From the NCBI RefSeq assembly GCF_023715155.1, contig NZ_JAMBNQ010000029.1, positions 1 through 63,650 of the forward strand: a DNA stretch of 63,650 bases, given 5' to 3'. Numbering within the stretch: the stretch's first letter is position 1; each line of letters begins with the position of its first letter. The position numbers and the translations under genes were made by a program. This document shows positions 53,072 to 63,485 of the stretch, in pieces. Origin of the DNA: Neobacillus mesonae. GTDB taxonomy: Bacteria > Bacillota > Bacilli > Bacillales > Cytobacillaceae. Below the pieces are notes generated by a model that made no database searches, was not told the DNA's origin, and saw only the letters and a list, made by a program, of their open reading frames with translations.

Positions 53072-53809
53072 ATGATCAATATAAAAAATCTGCACAAATC
53101 ATTCGGGGAGTTAGAGGTGCTTAAAGGAATTAACTTAGAGATAGAGAAGGGAAAAGTAATTGTAATGATTGGTCCTTCAGGTTCGGGTAAAACCACTTTC
53201 TTAAGATGTTTAAATCTGCTGGAAATTCCAAACGCGGGTACCATTGAAATTGACGGCAAAGTAATGGATTTTAATCAGAAAAAGTTAAATAAAAAATCAA
53301 TAGTGGATTTCCGCAGTTTAACAGGGATGGTTTTTCAAAACTATAATCTATTCCCCCATAAAACGGCATTAGAAAATGTAATGGAAGGACCTGTTATTGT
53401 CAAAAAGATTTCAAAAGAGCATGCAAGGGAAAAGGCTGTAAAACTTCTGACCAAGGTCGGCTTAGCTGATAAAGTCAATTATTATCCACATCAATTATCC
53501 GGCGGACAGCAGCAGCGTGTCGGGATTGCACGGGCGATGGGGATCGAACCGAAAGTAATGCTGTTTGATGAACCTACTTCTGCGCTAGATCCAGAATTGG
53601 TAGGGGAGGTCCTGCGGGTCATGAAAGACTTAGCACAAGAAGGTATGACCATGGTTGTGGTGACACATGAAATGAGATTTGCCAGAGAAGCTGCAGATGA
53701 AATCATCTTCTTTGACCAGGGTGTGATTATGGAGCGCGGGGTGCCTGAAGAAATCTTCACGAATCCTAAAGAAGAACGGACGAAAAGATTTTTGGAGAGG
53801 ATTCAATAG
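53072..53809 (+). CDS. Amino acid (cystine-type) ABC transporter ATPase
   Basis: 245 residues from ATG 53072 after AAAAGGAG. Walker [11 protein letters not shown]-loop [16 protein letters not shown], Walker [15 protein letters not shown] and VTHEMRFA. It resembles TcyC/TcyN of B. subtilis most, including the start [20 protein letters not shown]. It pairs with the preceding permease. Confidence 0.9.
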   Translation: MINIKNLHKSFGELEVLKGINLEIEKGKVIVMIGPSGSGKTTFLRCLNLLEIPNAGTIEIDGKVMDFNQKKLNKKSIVDFRSLTGMVFQNYNLFPHKTALENVMEGPVIVKKISKEHAREKAVKLLTKVGLADKVNYYPHQLSGGQQQRVGIARAMGIEPKVMLFDEPTSALDPELVGEVLRVMKDLAQEGMTMVVVTHEMRFAREAADEIIFFDQGVIMERGVPEEIFTNPKEERTKRFLERIQ

Positions 53810-53924
53810 GGAAGCGTATTTTTGATAAGGTGTTTATGAGTATTGTCGAAGGCGGATTGGAAAACAGTTTCTGGGAAGGCAATGAAGAGTATTAACGTCT
53901 GAGAGAATAGAAAAAGCATTCATA

Positions 53925-54070
53925 GGGAAGTTAATAAGATATGTTGGCGACTGATAGATTAGTAAAAGAGATATAAAAAGAGCCAATAGGGCGTACAGAC
54001 GACTAAGTAATTAGCAAAAGAGTTCATAGAGCAGCCAATAGGTTCTTTTAGTGACAGAACGCCTTATAAA
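53925..54070. repeat. Degenerate 51-52 bp repeats with GCCAATAGG
   Basis: GCCAATAGG occurs at 53982 and 54033, 51 bp apart. GGCGACTGATAGATTAG near 53946 matches GACGACTAAGTAATTAG near 53998 at 52 bp. Partial signs of further units lie on each side. The GGCGAC/GCCAATA elements recall the hairpin units at 642-792. The remaining gap to 54146 has no gene. Confidence 0.5.
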
Positions 54071-54149
54071 ACACAAACGACTGCCAATCAAGCTAGTGAT
54101 TTTGAAATGTTAAAAAGCAAAGCTTGTCAGTTAACCGATTATAAATAAT

Positions 54150-54190
54150 AAAAAGGGATGCCATCCGAAAATAGGGGCATCCCTTTTAGT
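54150..54190. terminator. Two-way terminator
   Basis: AAAAGGGATGCC and GGCATCCCTTTT pair around a loop of about 13 bases, between the ABC transporter (+) and the carnitine genes (-). Confidence 0.85.
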
Positions 54191-54193
54191 GTT

Positions 54194-54670
54194 TTATTTT
54201 TTCCGTATTCCAATTTTCCTTCCAGCTTCATTAGGCTTGGGACAATCTTGATATAATTCTCCCAGTTTTTCAATTTTAGCTTGAATATCTGAAGGAAAAG
54301 GGGAGGGACGACTGTTTTCCATATCCATTCCCATCAGCATTTGCTCGCTTGTTGCAAGTCGTTCGCCGTTGTCATTTTCCATCGTGAAAAAGACATGCAT
54401 TCGTTTTGTATCATAGTCAAGCAGCTGGATAATGACACGCAGCTTCTGATCTTCATGGGCCTCCTGCAAATAACATAGATGAGTCTCCAATGTGTATATC
54501 GAATACTGATTTTTTTCTCGAAAGACCCCATCAATACCTAACTCCACCATCAGCTGATCAACTGCCATGCTGAAAACAATAGCATAGGCTGAATCGTTCA
54601 TATGACCATTGTAATCAATCCACTCTTTACGGACCGTTTCAGTTAAAAGAGGGTTTTCGATTTGTGACAT
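54194..54670 (-). CDS. 4HBT thioesterase, likely betainyl-CoA thioesterase
   Basis: 158 residues, hot-dog fold of the 4-hydroxybenzoyl-CoA thioesterase type: VRKEWIDYNGHMNDSAYA (12-29) has the catalytic Asp region and SIYTLETHLCYLQEAHEDQ follows. Downstream of L-carnitine dehydrogenase and the BKACE gene on the same strand it fits the betainyl-CoA thioesterase step, releasing glycine betaine. In some bacteria this domain is fused to the dehydrogenase; here it is separate, 107 bases downstream. Confidence 0.82.
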   Translation of the reverse strand: MSQIENPLLTETVRKEWIDYNGHMNDSAYAIVFSMAVDQLMVELGIDGVFREKNQYSIYTLETHLCYLQEAHEDQKLRVIIQLLDYDTKRMHVFFTMENDNGERLATSEQMLMGMDMENSRPSPFPSDIQAKIEKLGELYQDCPKPNEAGRKIGIRKK

Positions 54671-54777
54671 TTTGTTTTCCCCCTGGAATTTTTATTTAAA
54701 AAATTGAATAGAAATATATTAGCGAAATTGCCCGTCTAGTAGCGAATGAACCTTATATATTAGAGAATCTGCTCCTT

Positions 54778-55737
54778 CTAAATATTCCCGTTCAAATTAG
54801 CGCCCGGCCAATATTTTTCAAGCAATTGCTGGAGTTCAATCAAAAAGTCATCCCTGCGTTTTTCTAAAAACGATATTGAATGGCCGTCTGTCTGGCGTTC
54901 GCAGCCTCCAATCACCTGGTTACTGAGTTCCTCTGTTAATTCAGGAGCTTCCAGTTTGGTCCAAGGCAGCTTCAAGGCAGGACCGAATTGTTCCAGCATA
55001 TGTTTCATCCCTTGTTCACCGCCGGCGAGATGCAAAGTTAAGAAAGGACCCATTAAAGCCCAACGCAAACCAGGTCCATAGATAATAGCGGCATCCACTT
55101 CTTCGGTTGTGGCAATTCCGTCATTTACTAAATGCAGTGCCTCGCGCCAAATCGCTTCCATCAAGCGGTCTGCCACATGACCTTCTATTTCAGCAGAGAT
55201 GACCAGCGGCTTCATATTGATAGATTGATAGAATTGTCTGGCCTTTTCCACAACCTTGGATGACGTTTGTTTCCCTCCGACAATTTCAACTAATGGAATT
55301 AAATAAACTGGATTAAATGGATGGGCTACGATAATCCGATCAGGATGACGGCAATCTGCCTGTAAAGTACTTGGCATCAGTCCGGATGTACTTGAAGCAA
55401 TAATGGCATTTGGTTTTGCGTGATGGTCAATTTCGGCCAATAGTTTTCGTTTTACTTCTTCCCGTTCCGGTGCATTCTCCTGAATCAGGTCTGCACATGC
55501 CACAGCTTTGGTTAAATCTGGTTCGAATGTAAGTCTGTCCTTTGAAGCACCAGCGGCCAAACCTAATTTTTCTAATGCCGGCCAGGACCGGTCAATTGCT
55601 TCCCGCATCCGCGTTTCTGCGTTTTCGGCCGGATCGGTTGCAATAACATCATACCCTTGCGATAAAAAACGGGCAATCCAGCCGTTTCCAATGACACCTG
55701 TCCCGACTACTGTTATTTGTTTGATTGGATTGTCCAT
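54778..55737 (-). CDS. lcdH: L-carnitine dehydrogenase
   Basis: 319 residues. NAD-binding start VVGTGVIGNGWIARFLSQGY (10-29), the 3-hydroxyacyl-CoA dehydrogenase-like core with SSTSGLMPSTLQ and AHPFNPVYLIPLVEIV, and the C-terminal helical domain EIEGHVADRLMEAIWREA and YGPGLRWALMGPF. This is the pattern of L-carnitine 3-dehydrogenase, which makes 3-dehydrocarnitine. The AAGGATG ribosome site lies at the end of the BKACE gene, two bases away, so the genes are cotranscribed. Confidence 0.88.
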   Translation of the reverse strand: MDNPIKQITVVGTGVIGNGWIARFLSQGYDVIATDPAENAETRMREAIDRSWPALEKLGLAAGASKDRLTFEPDLTKAVACADLIQENAPEREEVKRKLLAEIDHHAKPNAIIASSTSGLMPSTLQADCRHPDRIIVAHPFNPVYLIPLVEIVGGKQTSSKVVEKARQFYQSINMKPLVISAEIEGHVADRLMEAIWREALHLVNDGIATTEEVDAAIIYGPGLRWALMGPFLTLHLAGGEQGMKHMLEQFGPALKLPWTKLEAPELTEELSNQVIGGCERQTDGHSISFLEKRRDDFLIELQQLLEKYWPGANLNGNI

Positions 55738-55739
55738 TG

Positions 55740-56633
55740 TTATTCATCCTTTCCATGTGGGTTTTTTAATCCTAGATGTTTTCGTGCTTCAGCTGGTGTC
55801 ATTGGCGCAGAACCAAGTCCAGATAGGATGTTGACCACTCTATCTACCAACTGTGCATTGGTGGCAAGAACGCCTTTATCAAGATAAAGATTATCTTCAA
55901 GACCAACACGGATATTACCTCCTAGAAGCATGGACTGGATGGCTATTGGCATTTGCATTCGGCCGATGCCAAAAGCAGACCAGTGTGCATTTTTGGGAAG
56001 TTTGTCACGCATATACAGCATCGTTTCCGCATCGGCATCCGCTCCCCATGGAATGCCTAGGCAAAATTGGAACATTGGATCGCCGTCAATCAGGCCTTCC
56101 TCAATTAATTGATTGGCAAAACGAAGGTGACCTGTATCAAAGCATTCCAATTCTGCTTTTACACCGCTTTGTTGGATAAGCCGGGCTTGTTTGCGCAGCC
56201 AGTCTGTTGTACTGATGTACACCTGATCGCCAAAATTTAAGCTGCCGCAGTCCAGCGTGCAAATTTCCGGCAGGCAGCCGGCAATCGGTTCGTGGCGTTC
56301 TTCAGGTGTCTGCATGTCTGTTCCGGGACCGCCTATAGATGGATTCTTCTCACTCGGAATCCAATCGCCGCCGCCGCCGGAGGTAAGATTTAAGATGACG
56401 TCTGTATCTGATTCACGGACCCTCTCTACAACTTCACGGAATAATGCAGGGTCATGGCTGATCCCGCCTGTTTTGGGGTCACGAACATGAATATGGGCAA
56501 TCGTTGCGCCGGCCTTCGCCGCATCAATCGCAGATTTTGCAATTGCCTCAGGAGTGATTGGAACATGAGGACTTTTTTTCGTTGTATCTCCTGCCCCGGT
56601 TACTGCACAAGTTAAAATCACGTTTTTTCGCAT
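55740..56633 (-). CDS. BKACE enzyme, 3-dehydrocarnitine cleavage
   Basis: 297 residues, DUF849/BKACE (beta-keto acid cleavage enzyme) family. Zinc ligands H47 and H49 stand in [36 protein letters not shown] and [14 protein letters not shown] follow. Family members use acetyl-CoA to cleave a beta-keto acid into acetoacetate and a new CoA ester. Coupled to L-carnitine dehydrogenase it should convert 3-dehydrocarnitine to betainyl-CoA plus acetoacetate. First gene of the minus-strand carnitine operon. Confidence 0.88.
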   Translation of the reverse strand: MRKNVILTCAVTGAGDTTKKSPHVPITPEAIAKSAIDAAKAGATIAHIHVRDPKTGGISHDPALFREVVERVRESDTDVILNLTSGGGGDWIPSEKNPSIGGPGTDMQTPEERHEPIAGCLPEICTLDCGSLNFGDQVYISTTDWLRKQARLIQQSGVKAELECFDTGHLRFANQLIEEGLIDGDPMFQFCLGIPWGADADAETMLYMRDKLPKNAHWSAFGIGRMQMPIAIQSMLLGGNIRVGLEDNLYLDKGVLATNAQLVDRVVNILSGLGSAPMTPAEARKHLGLKNPHGKDE

Positions 56634-56659
56634 AAAGAATGATTCCTCCCTTTAAAAAG

Positions 56660-56863
56660 TTATCCTGCTATAACGGACAGTATAGATCCCGCTTCAATGC
56701 TTAGAGTTAGTAGGAAGCAAAAGTAGAAGGATTAACCGCCGCATGCGTCCGGTTGGTGAGCTAATTTGGTTTTTACTGACTCATTATCGGTGCAAGAGCA
56801 ACGATATTTGAGTCAAACAATCAGCGGGGGTGAAAAAACTGCTGATTGACGTTTCAATTTATA
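56660..56863 (+). repeat. Structured repeat element, copy C
   Basis: It starts TTATCCTGCTATAACGGACA at 56660. Blocks CGCTTCAATGCTTAG, CCGCCGCATGCG-TCCGGTTGGTGAG and the hairpin CAATCAGCGGGGG...CTGCTGATTG follow, ending GTTTCAATTTAT near 56863. The order of blocks is the same as in copies A and B. It fills most of the space between the carnitine operon start and the terminator of gbsR. Confidence 0.6.
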
Positions 56864-56865
56864 AA

Positions 56866-56902
56866 AAAAAAGAAAATGGCATTATTCCCATTTTCTTTTT
56901 TC
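56866..56902. terminator. Terminator of gbsR
   Basis: AAGAAAATGG and CCATTTTCTT form a stem with A and T runs on both sides. On the minus strand it follows the gbsR stop. Confidence 0.8.
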
Positions 56903-56926
56903 ATCCTGCGTGTAAGTCTTTGCACA

Positions 56927-57472
56927 TTACGGCTTTGGAACATGTTTGAAGATTTCCCCACTGTCGAAAAATTCGACCAATTGGGCTAACCAATGATAAT
57001 AATCCAGCCATTCTTTCGTTTCTTTAAGTAAAACATTAATCTTTTGTTCCATTTCTTCATTATTTTCTTCACATTCTAATAACATCTGCAGTTCAGCAGA
57101 CATTTTCTTTTCAAACATTTTGTTTTTCTGAATGATTTTTTGCCAATTGGAAGTGAATAAAGAAACAAAAGTTTGATAATAATCTTGTTCTACATTGTAT
57201 AAATCTTTGCGGTTTCCTTTTTCAAACACCTTTTCTGCAATGTTTAGATCAACCATCTCTCTGACGACTTGACTCATTCGGGTTTTGCTCATGCCTGTTG
57301 CTTGGGATAATTCATCAAGTGTCATTGGCTTTCTATTCATATAAATAATTCCCAGCACACGTCCGACTGTTGCTGGGACTCCGTATGTGTGCATATTGTC
57401 CGCAATCTTATCAACGAACTGATCTTCTATATGTTTAATTTTTTCTATTGGTAGTTCCTCCAAAAGAATCAC
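56927..57472 (-). CDS. gbsR: GbsR-type regulator of betaine/choline/carnitine genes
   Basis: 181 residues, the length of B. subtilis GbsR (180). A MarR-like winged helix lies at about 30-90 (VGRVLGIIYMNRKPMTLDEL and TGMSKTRMSQVVREMVDL), followed by a long helical C-terminus with the aromatic pair WLDYYHWLAQL. GbsR/OpcR proteins repress choline or osmoprotectant genes and sense choline or related amines. Here it lies between the carnitine catabolic genes and divergent opuC, so carnitine or betaine could be the ligand. Confidence 0.87.
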   Translation of the reverse strand: MILLEELPIEKIKHIEDQFVDKIADNMHTYGVPATVGRVLGIIYMNRKPMTLDELSQATGMSKTRMSQVVREMVDLNIAEKVFEKGNRKDLYNVEQDYYQTFVSLFTSNWQKIIQKNKMFEKKMSAELQMLLECEENNEEMEQKINVLLKETKEWLDYYHWLAQLVEFFDSGEIFKHVPKP

Positions 57473-57631
57473 CCTTCCAGTTAACCATGTACGATGTCAC
57501 TATATCATAAATTACCAAAAAGCAGAAAATGAGGATGGACTAGAAAAAAGGAGGATTCGGGAGGGATTTTAAGGAAAAGTAGACATAAACTTTATACAAC
57601 TAATAAAATCGGTAAATATCATACAATCCAT

Positions 57632-57673
57632 AAAGTTTATAAACTTTTTATTTCACAAAATTTATATTATAAT
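57632..57673 (+). promoter_or_regulatory. opuC promoter with 16-bp palindromic operator candidate
   Basis: AAAGTTTATAAACTTT (57632-57647) is a perfect 16-bp palindrome. It overlaps the place of a -35 box for the -10 TATAAT at 57668-57673. A related half copy, ATAAACTTTATA, lies at 57585-57596. The neighbouring GbsR-type gene is the obvious candidate binder. No clear -35 consensus is seen, which fits a regulated promoter. Confidence 0.5.
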
Positions 57674-57728
57674 AGAGACATCGCTATTTGATTCCGAATA
57701 TAGCCTTAAAAAATATGGAGGTGTCCAA

Positions 57729-58877
57729 ATGCTAAAATTTGAACATGTTTCTAAAGTATATAAAGGAGGAAAAAGAGCGGTCAATGATCTGAACCTGGAA
57801 ATCGAAAAAGGTGAATTCATTTGTTTTATCGGTCCAAGCGGATGCGGGAAAACAACTACGATGAAAATGATCAACCGTCTAATTGAGCCGACAGAGGGAA
57901 GTATTTTTATTAATGGCAAAAATATTATGGAGAGAGACCCTGTCCAGTTAAGAAGAGAAATCGGGTACGTCATCCAGCAAATTGGTTTATTTCCTCATAT
58001 GACCATTCAAGAAAATATCTCACTTGTACTTAAACTATTAAAATGGCCCGAAGCAAAACGCCGCGAGAGGGCAAGAGAATTATTAAAACTTGTCGACCTT
58101 ACACCTGATTATTTAGAAAAATATCCCCATGAATTGAGCGGCGGACAGCAGCAGCGTATTGGTGTTTTACGGGCCCTGGCCGCAGATCAGCCACTGATTT
58201 TAATGGATGAACCGTTCGGTGCATTAGACCCGATTACGAGAGATTCTCTGCAGGAAGAATTCAAAAAACTTCAAAGAAAACTTGATAAAACGATTGTATT
58301 CGTTACCCATGATATGGATGAAGCCATCAAATTGGCCGATAGGATTGTCATCATGCGGGACGGCCAAATCGTTCAATGTGATACACCAGATGATATTTTG
58401 CGCAACCCTGCTAATGAGTTTGTGGAAGAGTTTATCGGAAAAGACCGGCTTGTACAAGCTAGACCGAACATCCAAACAGTAGAGCAAATTATGAACCCAA
58501 AACCAGTTACGATTACTCCAGAGCACTCCTTATCAGAAGCGATACAATTAATGAAACAGTGCCGGGTAGATTCGCTGCTTGTTGTGGATGAGAAAAAGGT
58601 ATTAACAGGATTCATTGATGTTGAAATGATTGACCAAAAGCGGAAAAAAGCAAATCTGGTAAAAGATATTGTAGAAACTGAAATATTTACGGTAGAGAAA
58701 GACACTCTTGTCCGTGATACAGTTCGTAAAATATTGAAGAGAGGAATGAAGTATGTTCCAGTTGTCGACCATAACCATCACCTTGTTGGTATTGTGACAA
58801 GAGCTAGTTTAGTAGATATTGTCTATGATTCTATTTGGGGAGAGGTCGAAACAGATGAAATCTCAAAAATTGGATAG
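57729..58877 (+). CDS. opuCA: Osmoprotectant ABC transporter ATPase OpuCA
   Basis: 382 residues, full-length for OpuCA. ATPase: Walker [21 protein letters not shown] and LMDEPFGALDP. Two CBS domains follow at about 250-305 and 312-370 (VEQIMNPKPVTITPEHSLSEA and VKDIVETEIFTVEKDTLVRD). In the family these sense ionic strength and gate transport. GGAGGTG precedes ATG. First gene of opuCA-CB-CC-CD; the cargo of OpuC includes carnitine and glycine betaine. Confidence 0.92.
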   Translation: MLKFEHVSKVYKGGKRAVNDLNLEIEKGEFICFIGPSGCGKTTTMKMINRLIEPTEGSIFINGKNIMERDPVQLRREIGYVIQQIGLFPHMTIQENISLVLKLLKWPEAKRRERARELLKLVDLTPDYLEKYPHELSGGQQQRIGVLRALAADQPLILMDEPFGALDPITRDSLQEEFKKLQRKLDKTIVFVTHDMDEAIKLADRIVIMRDGQIVQCDTPDDILRNPANEFVEEFIGKDRLVQARPNIQTVEQIMNPKPVTITPEHSLSEAIQLMKQCRVDSLLVVDEKKVLTGFIDVEMIDQKRKKANLVKDIVETEIFTVEKDTLVRDTVRKILKRGMKYVPVVDHNHHLVGIVTRASLVDIVYDSIWGEVETDEISKIG

Positions 58878-58889
58878 GAGGGAGACAAC

Positions 58890-59543
58890 GTGGATACAGT
58901 AGTAGAATTTTTCAGTAATTATGGCAGTGAAATGCTTTATAAAACATGGGAGCATTTATATATCTCGGTAATTGCAGCACTATTAGGGATTGTATTCGCA
59001 GTGCCGCTGGGAATTATATTAACCCGAATTCCAAAAGTTGCTGGATTTGTGATGGGGGTTTTAGGTGTTATTCAAACATTTCCGAGTTTTGCAATTCTAG
59101 CATTTTTTATTCCATTATTAGGTGTTGGTAAAACACCTGCCATTATCGCTTTATTTTTCTATTCAGTCCTACCTATCTTGAGGAATACTTATACAGGAGT
59201 GAATGGTGTTCAAAAAAGCTTGCTTGAAGCTGGACGCGGGATGGGTATGACTGGATGGGAACGGATTCGGTACGTTGAAGTGCCGCTTGCTATTCCAGTA
59301 ATTATGGCAGGTATTCGGTTATCTGTTGTTTATTTAATCGGCTGGGCCACACTTGCTTCTTTTATCGGCGGTGGTGGTTTAGGGGATTACATTTTCAGCG
59401 GTTTGAACCTTTACCAGCCTGAATTTATTATTGCCGGTGCTGTTCCAGTAACAGTACTTGCACTGTTGACAGACCTTCTTTTAGGAAAAGTAGAGAACTG
59501 GGTAACACCTAAAGGAATGAAAAAGATGAGGCAGGCAGCTTAG
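58890..59543 (+). CDS. opuCB: Osmoprotectant ABC permease OpuCB
   Basis: 217 residues from GTG 58890 after AGGAGGG. Permease with about five to six helices, [43 protein letters not shown] and the glycine-rich [14 protein letters not shown]. It forms the channel with OpuCD. Twelve bases from opuCA. Confidence 0.9.
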   Translation: MDTVVEFFSNYGSEMLYKTWEHLYISVIAALLGIVFAVPLGIILTRIPKVAGFVMGVLGVIQTFPSFAILAFFIPLLGVGKTPAIIALFFYSVLPILRNTYTGVNGVQKSLLEAGRGMGMTGWERIRYVEVPLAIPVIMAGIRLSVVYLIGWATLASFIGGGGLGDYIFSGLNLYQPEFIIAGAVPVTVLALLTDLLLGKVENWVTPKGMKKMRQAA

Positions 59544-60482
<939 letters not shown>

Positions 60483-60493
60483 GAGGTGGGCTG

Positions 60494-61180
60494 ATGGATA
60501 CAATCAAAGACATTCTATTTTATTACACACAAAATGGCAGCTATGTTTGGGAACAATTCTACCGACATTTCCTCATGTCTGCTTATGGGGTATTGTTTGC
60601 AGCAATTGTCGCAATCCCATTAGGCATTCTGATTGCCAGATACCATAAGTTAAGCGCTTGGGTCATTTCACTTGCGAATATTATCCAGACGATTCCGGCT
60701 TTAGCGATGCTGGCTGTCTTGATGCTTGTCATGGGACTCGGAACAGATACCGTTGTATTTTCACTATTCCTCTACTCTTTACTACCTATTATTAAAAATA
60801 CTTATACTGGAATTCGCAATGTGGACCATGCCTTGCTGGAATCAGGGAAGGCGATGGGGATGACAAAATTTCAGGTATTGCGCATGGTTGAAATCCCTCT
60901 GGCTATGTCTGTCATTATGGCAGGGCTTCGAACCGCATTGGTCATTACCATCGGGATTGCCACAATTGGTACCTTTATTGGTGCGGGCGGTTTAGGTGAT
61001 ATCATCTTACGCGGTACCAATGTCACCGACGGAACAGCGATTATTCTTGCGGGTGCCATCCCAACTGCCTTAATGGCCGTTATTGCTGATTTTGTGATGG
61101 GCTGGCTGGAAAGAAAGCTGTCTCCTAATAAGAAAAGAAAAGGCGCGCTCAAAAAAAATATTGAGGAGCAGGCTGCTTAG
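60494..61180 (+). CDS. opuCD: Osmoprotectant ABC permease OpuCD
   Basis: 228 residues after TAGGAGGTG. Second permease of the OpuC transporter: IIQTIPALAMLAVLMLVMG, NTYTGIRNVDHALLESGKAMGM, GIATIGTFIGAGGLGDII. It has a basic C-terminal tail (KLSPNKKRKGALKKN). Last gene of the operon; a hairpin repeat and an esterase gene follow. Confidence 0.9.
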   Translation: MDTIKDILFYYTQNGSYVWEQFYRHFLMSAYGVLFAAIVAIPLGILIARYHKLSAWVISLANIIQTIPALAMLAVLMLVMGLGTDTVVFSLFLYSLLPIIKNTYTGIRNVDHALLESGKAMGMTKFQVLRMVEIPLAMSVIMAGLRTALVITIGIATIGTFIGAGGLGDIILRGTNVTDGTAIILAGAIPTALMAVIADFVMGWLERKLSPNKKRKGALKKNIEEQAA

Positions 61181-61182
61181 AA

Positions 61183-61262
61183 TGGTGTCAGGCACCACCA
61201 AAATTATCTGATATCAAGAATTTCGGTTTATGATTGATGTTAGATTGTGGTGCCGGACACCT
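61183..61262. repeat. GGTGCCTGGCACC-type dispersed hairpin, copy 4
   Basis: GGTGTCAGGCACCAC and GTGGTGCCGGACACC are arms with one mismatch around about 45 bases, followed by TTTATTCTTTTT. It may act as a terminator between opuCD and the esterase gene. Confidence 0.65.
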
Positions 61263-61298
61263 TTATTCTTTTTAAGATTGTGAAGGAGGATTCTATTA

Positions 61299-63035
61299 AT
61301 GGACATTCAACAAATTATTTTGGAGAAAAATGTACCTTGCACTATGAGGGATGGTGTAACCCTTTTTGCAGATATTTATCGACCAACTATGGAAGGAACA
61401 TTTCCTGTTCTTTTGACAAGGCTTCCTTATAATAAGGATCTCCCATTTTATTCCCACCGCTATCTTGATACCAATCGACTTGTCCAGAATGGATATATTG
61501 TGATAATCCAGGATGTAAGGGGCAGATTTAATTCAGAAGGAGATTTTTATCCATTTTTAAATGAAGCGGAAGACGGCTATGATACGGTCGAATGGGCAGC
61601 TGCTTTACCATATTGTAACGGAAAAGTTGGGATGTTCGGTTTGTCCTATTATGGTTTTACACAGCTTTTGGCCGCAACGGAACAGCCGCCCCATTTGAAG
61701 GCCATTGTGCCGGCGATGACGTTAAATAATTGGCTGAATAATTCCGTGGATGAGAGCGGGAAGTTTATGGTTGCCTCATCCGAGACCTATGCACTTGAAT
61801 CGATTGCACCAGATCAGTTAAAAAGAACTTATAAAGATCCAGAGGAATATGCTGCCATGATGCAAAAAATGGCTGCTTCCTATAATAAAATTGAAGAGTG
61901 GTTTGAACACAAGCCGGTGAATCAATGGCCTCCTCTTAAAGAACTAGGAGTTGCTGAATTTTTCTTTGATACGCTTGAAGGAAACGTAAGCGGGGAAAAT
62001 GCTGAGCGTATGAGTATTCTTAATAAATATGATCAAATCAAAGTTCCTGCCTATCATATTGCAGGCTGGTATGATAGTCTCTTACAATCCACTCTCGAAA
62101 ACTATGAAGGATTACAAAAAAACAGCCCGGCACGGCAAAAATTAATTATTGGTCCATGGGGGCATGGTGTCTATAGCTCTGTAATCGGGGAAAGGAACTT
62201 TGGTATTCATGCTTCAGGTGATTGGATTGACCAAAAAGACGATTTAACAGGACTGCATATCCGCTGGTTTAATCACTGGTTAAAGGGAGAAAAAACAGAT
62301 GTGGTGAATGAGGCTCCAGTTAAATTGTTTGTCATGGGTATAAATGAATGGCGGAACGAACAGGAATGGCCGTTAGCACGTACCAACTATATTCCATATT
62401 ATTTACATAGTAAGGGAACAGCCAATTCCCGTTTTGGCAACGGAAGTTTAAGTTTTGAAAAACCGCAGGCAGAACCATCCGATTCATTTGTTTATGATCC
62501 CGCAAACCCTGTTCCAACCAATGGCGGGGGAACTTTGTATGCAGGGGCAAATACAATGGGCCCTAAAGATCAACAGGTTCTGGAAGGAAGAGAGGATGTA
62601 CTTGTGTACACCTCAGCCCCTTTAGAGGAGCCGCTTGAAGTGACTGGACCTGTAAAAGTAAAGCTATGGGCTAAAACTGATGCAGTGGATACCGACTTCA
62701 CTGCAAAGTTAATCGATGTTCTCCCAGATGGCAGAGCCTACAATCTAACTGATGGCATTATCAGGGCAAAATATCGTAAGGGTCAAGACATAGGGGAACA
62801 GATAAAAGGCGAAATTTTGGATTATGATATTGAATTATGGCCGACAAGCAACGTGTTCCTGCCAGGTCACAGCATCCGGGTTGAAATTTCATCCAGCAGC
62901 TTCCCAAGGTTTGATGCCAATTTGAACACAGGTAAAACAATGATTGACAGTGAGGAATATACTACGGCAGAGCAAACCATTTATCATGATGAAAACTTTT
63001 CTTCGTATATTTTATTGCCAGTTATAAGGAATTGA
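61299..63035 (+). CDS. CocE/NonD-type serine hydrolase
   Basis: 578 residues, full length for cocaine esterase/glutaryl-7-ACA acylase-like hydrolases. The alpha/beta-hydrolase core carries S116 (FGLSYYGF), D259 (AGWYDSL) and H289 (PWGHGVYS). The C-terminal jelly-roll spans about 370-575 (VYTSAPLEEPLEVTGPVKV, PGHSIRVEISSSSFPRFD). The enzymes cut esters or amides of small acyl compounds. No signal peptide, so cytoplasmic. AGGAGG before ATG. Being next to opuC and the carnitine genes, it might split imported acylcarnitine or choline esters; this is inference. Confidence 0.87.
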   Translation: MDIQQIILEKNVPCTMRDGVTLFADIYRPTMEGTFPVLLTRLPYNKDLPFYSHRYLDTNRLVQNGYIVIIQDVRGRFNSEGDFYPFLNEAEDGYDTVEWAAALPYCNGKVGMFGLSYYGFTQLLAATEQPPHLKAIVPAMTLNNWLNNSVDESGKFMVASSETYALESIAPDQLKRTYKDPEEYAAMMQKMAASYNKIEEWFEHKPVNQWPPLKELGVAEFFFDTLEGNVSGENAERMSILNKYDQIKVPAYHIAGWYDSLLQSTLENYEGLQKNSPARQKLIIGPWGHGVYSSVIGERNFGIHASGDWIDQKDDLTGLHIRWFNHWLKGEKTDVVNEAPVKLFVMGINEWRNEQEWPLARTNYIPYYLHSKGTANSRFGNGSLSFEKPQAEPSDSFVYDPANPVPTNGGGTLYAGANTMGPKDQQVLEGREDVLVYTSAPLEEPLEVTGPVKVKLWAKTDAVDTDFTAKLIDVLPDGRAYNLTDGIIRAKYRKGQDIGEQIKGEILDYDIELWPTSNVFLPGHSIRVEISSSSFPRFDANLNTGKTMIDSEEYTTAEQTIYHDENFSSYILLPVIRN

Positions 63036-63071
63036 CAGGTATAGAAGTTTAGAAAGATTTATTCAAATTGT

Positions 63072-63124
63072 AAAAGGGATATTCTCTCAACGTATTTAAA
63101 GAGTGAGGAATATCCCTTTTTTGG
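63072..63124 (+). terminator. Terminator after the esterase gene
   Basis: AAAAGGGATATTC and GAATATCCCTTTT pair (one bulge) and end in TTTTTT. Confidence 0.85.
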
Positions 63125-63204
63125 TGCTGCCTTCAACGAGCCCAACTTTCCAAAATATCAATCGTTGAGTAACGCAGGATTCTGCTATGTGAACGAATCT
63201 TCAT

Positions 63205-63485
63205 AAGTTATGATTTTACCCGAAGAAGGATGAAGCAGCTGCTGGCGGTAAAAAAGAACCATGATCTTCCCTGAGGAAGGATGGAACAATGGGATGAAAG
63301 ACAAAATCACCGGTGACCCAGGGAGAATTGTCCTTCATAAGTGTGATGAAAGACAAAATTACTGGGGAACCAAGGAGAATTGTCCTTCATAGGTGTGATG
63401 AAGGACAAAATCACCGGTGAACCAAAAAGACTTGTCCTTCATAGGTGTGATGAAAGACAAAATCACCGGTGAACTAGGGAGAATG
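63205..63485. repeat. Mosaic hairpin array, 51-52 bp period, cut by an IS element
   Basis: The right part has four units beginning GATGAAAGACAAAATCACCG at about 63293, 63345, 63397 and 63449 (52 bp). Arms GTCCTTCAT and ATGAAGGAC surround a seven-base loop, and TCACCGGTGA lies in the linker. Left of it two units of another type (AAGGATG at 63226 and 63277, with GGTAAAAAAGAACC) resemble the array at 36814, again 51 bp apart. The last unit breaks off after GGGAGAA where the IS end begins. Confidence 0.75.
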
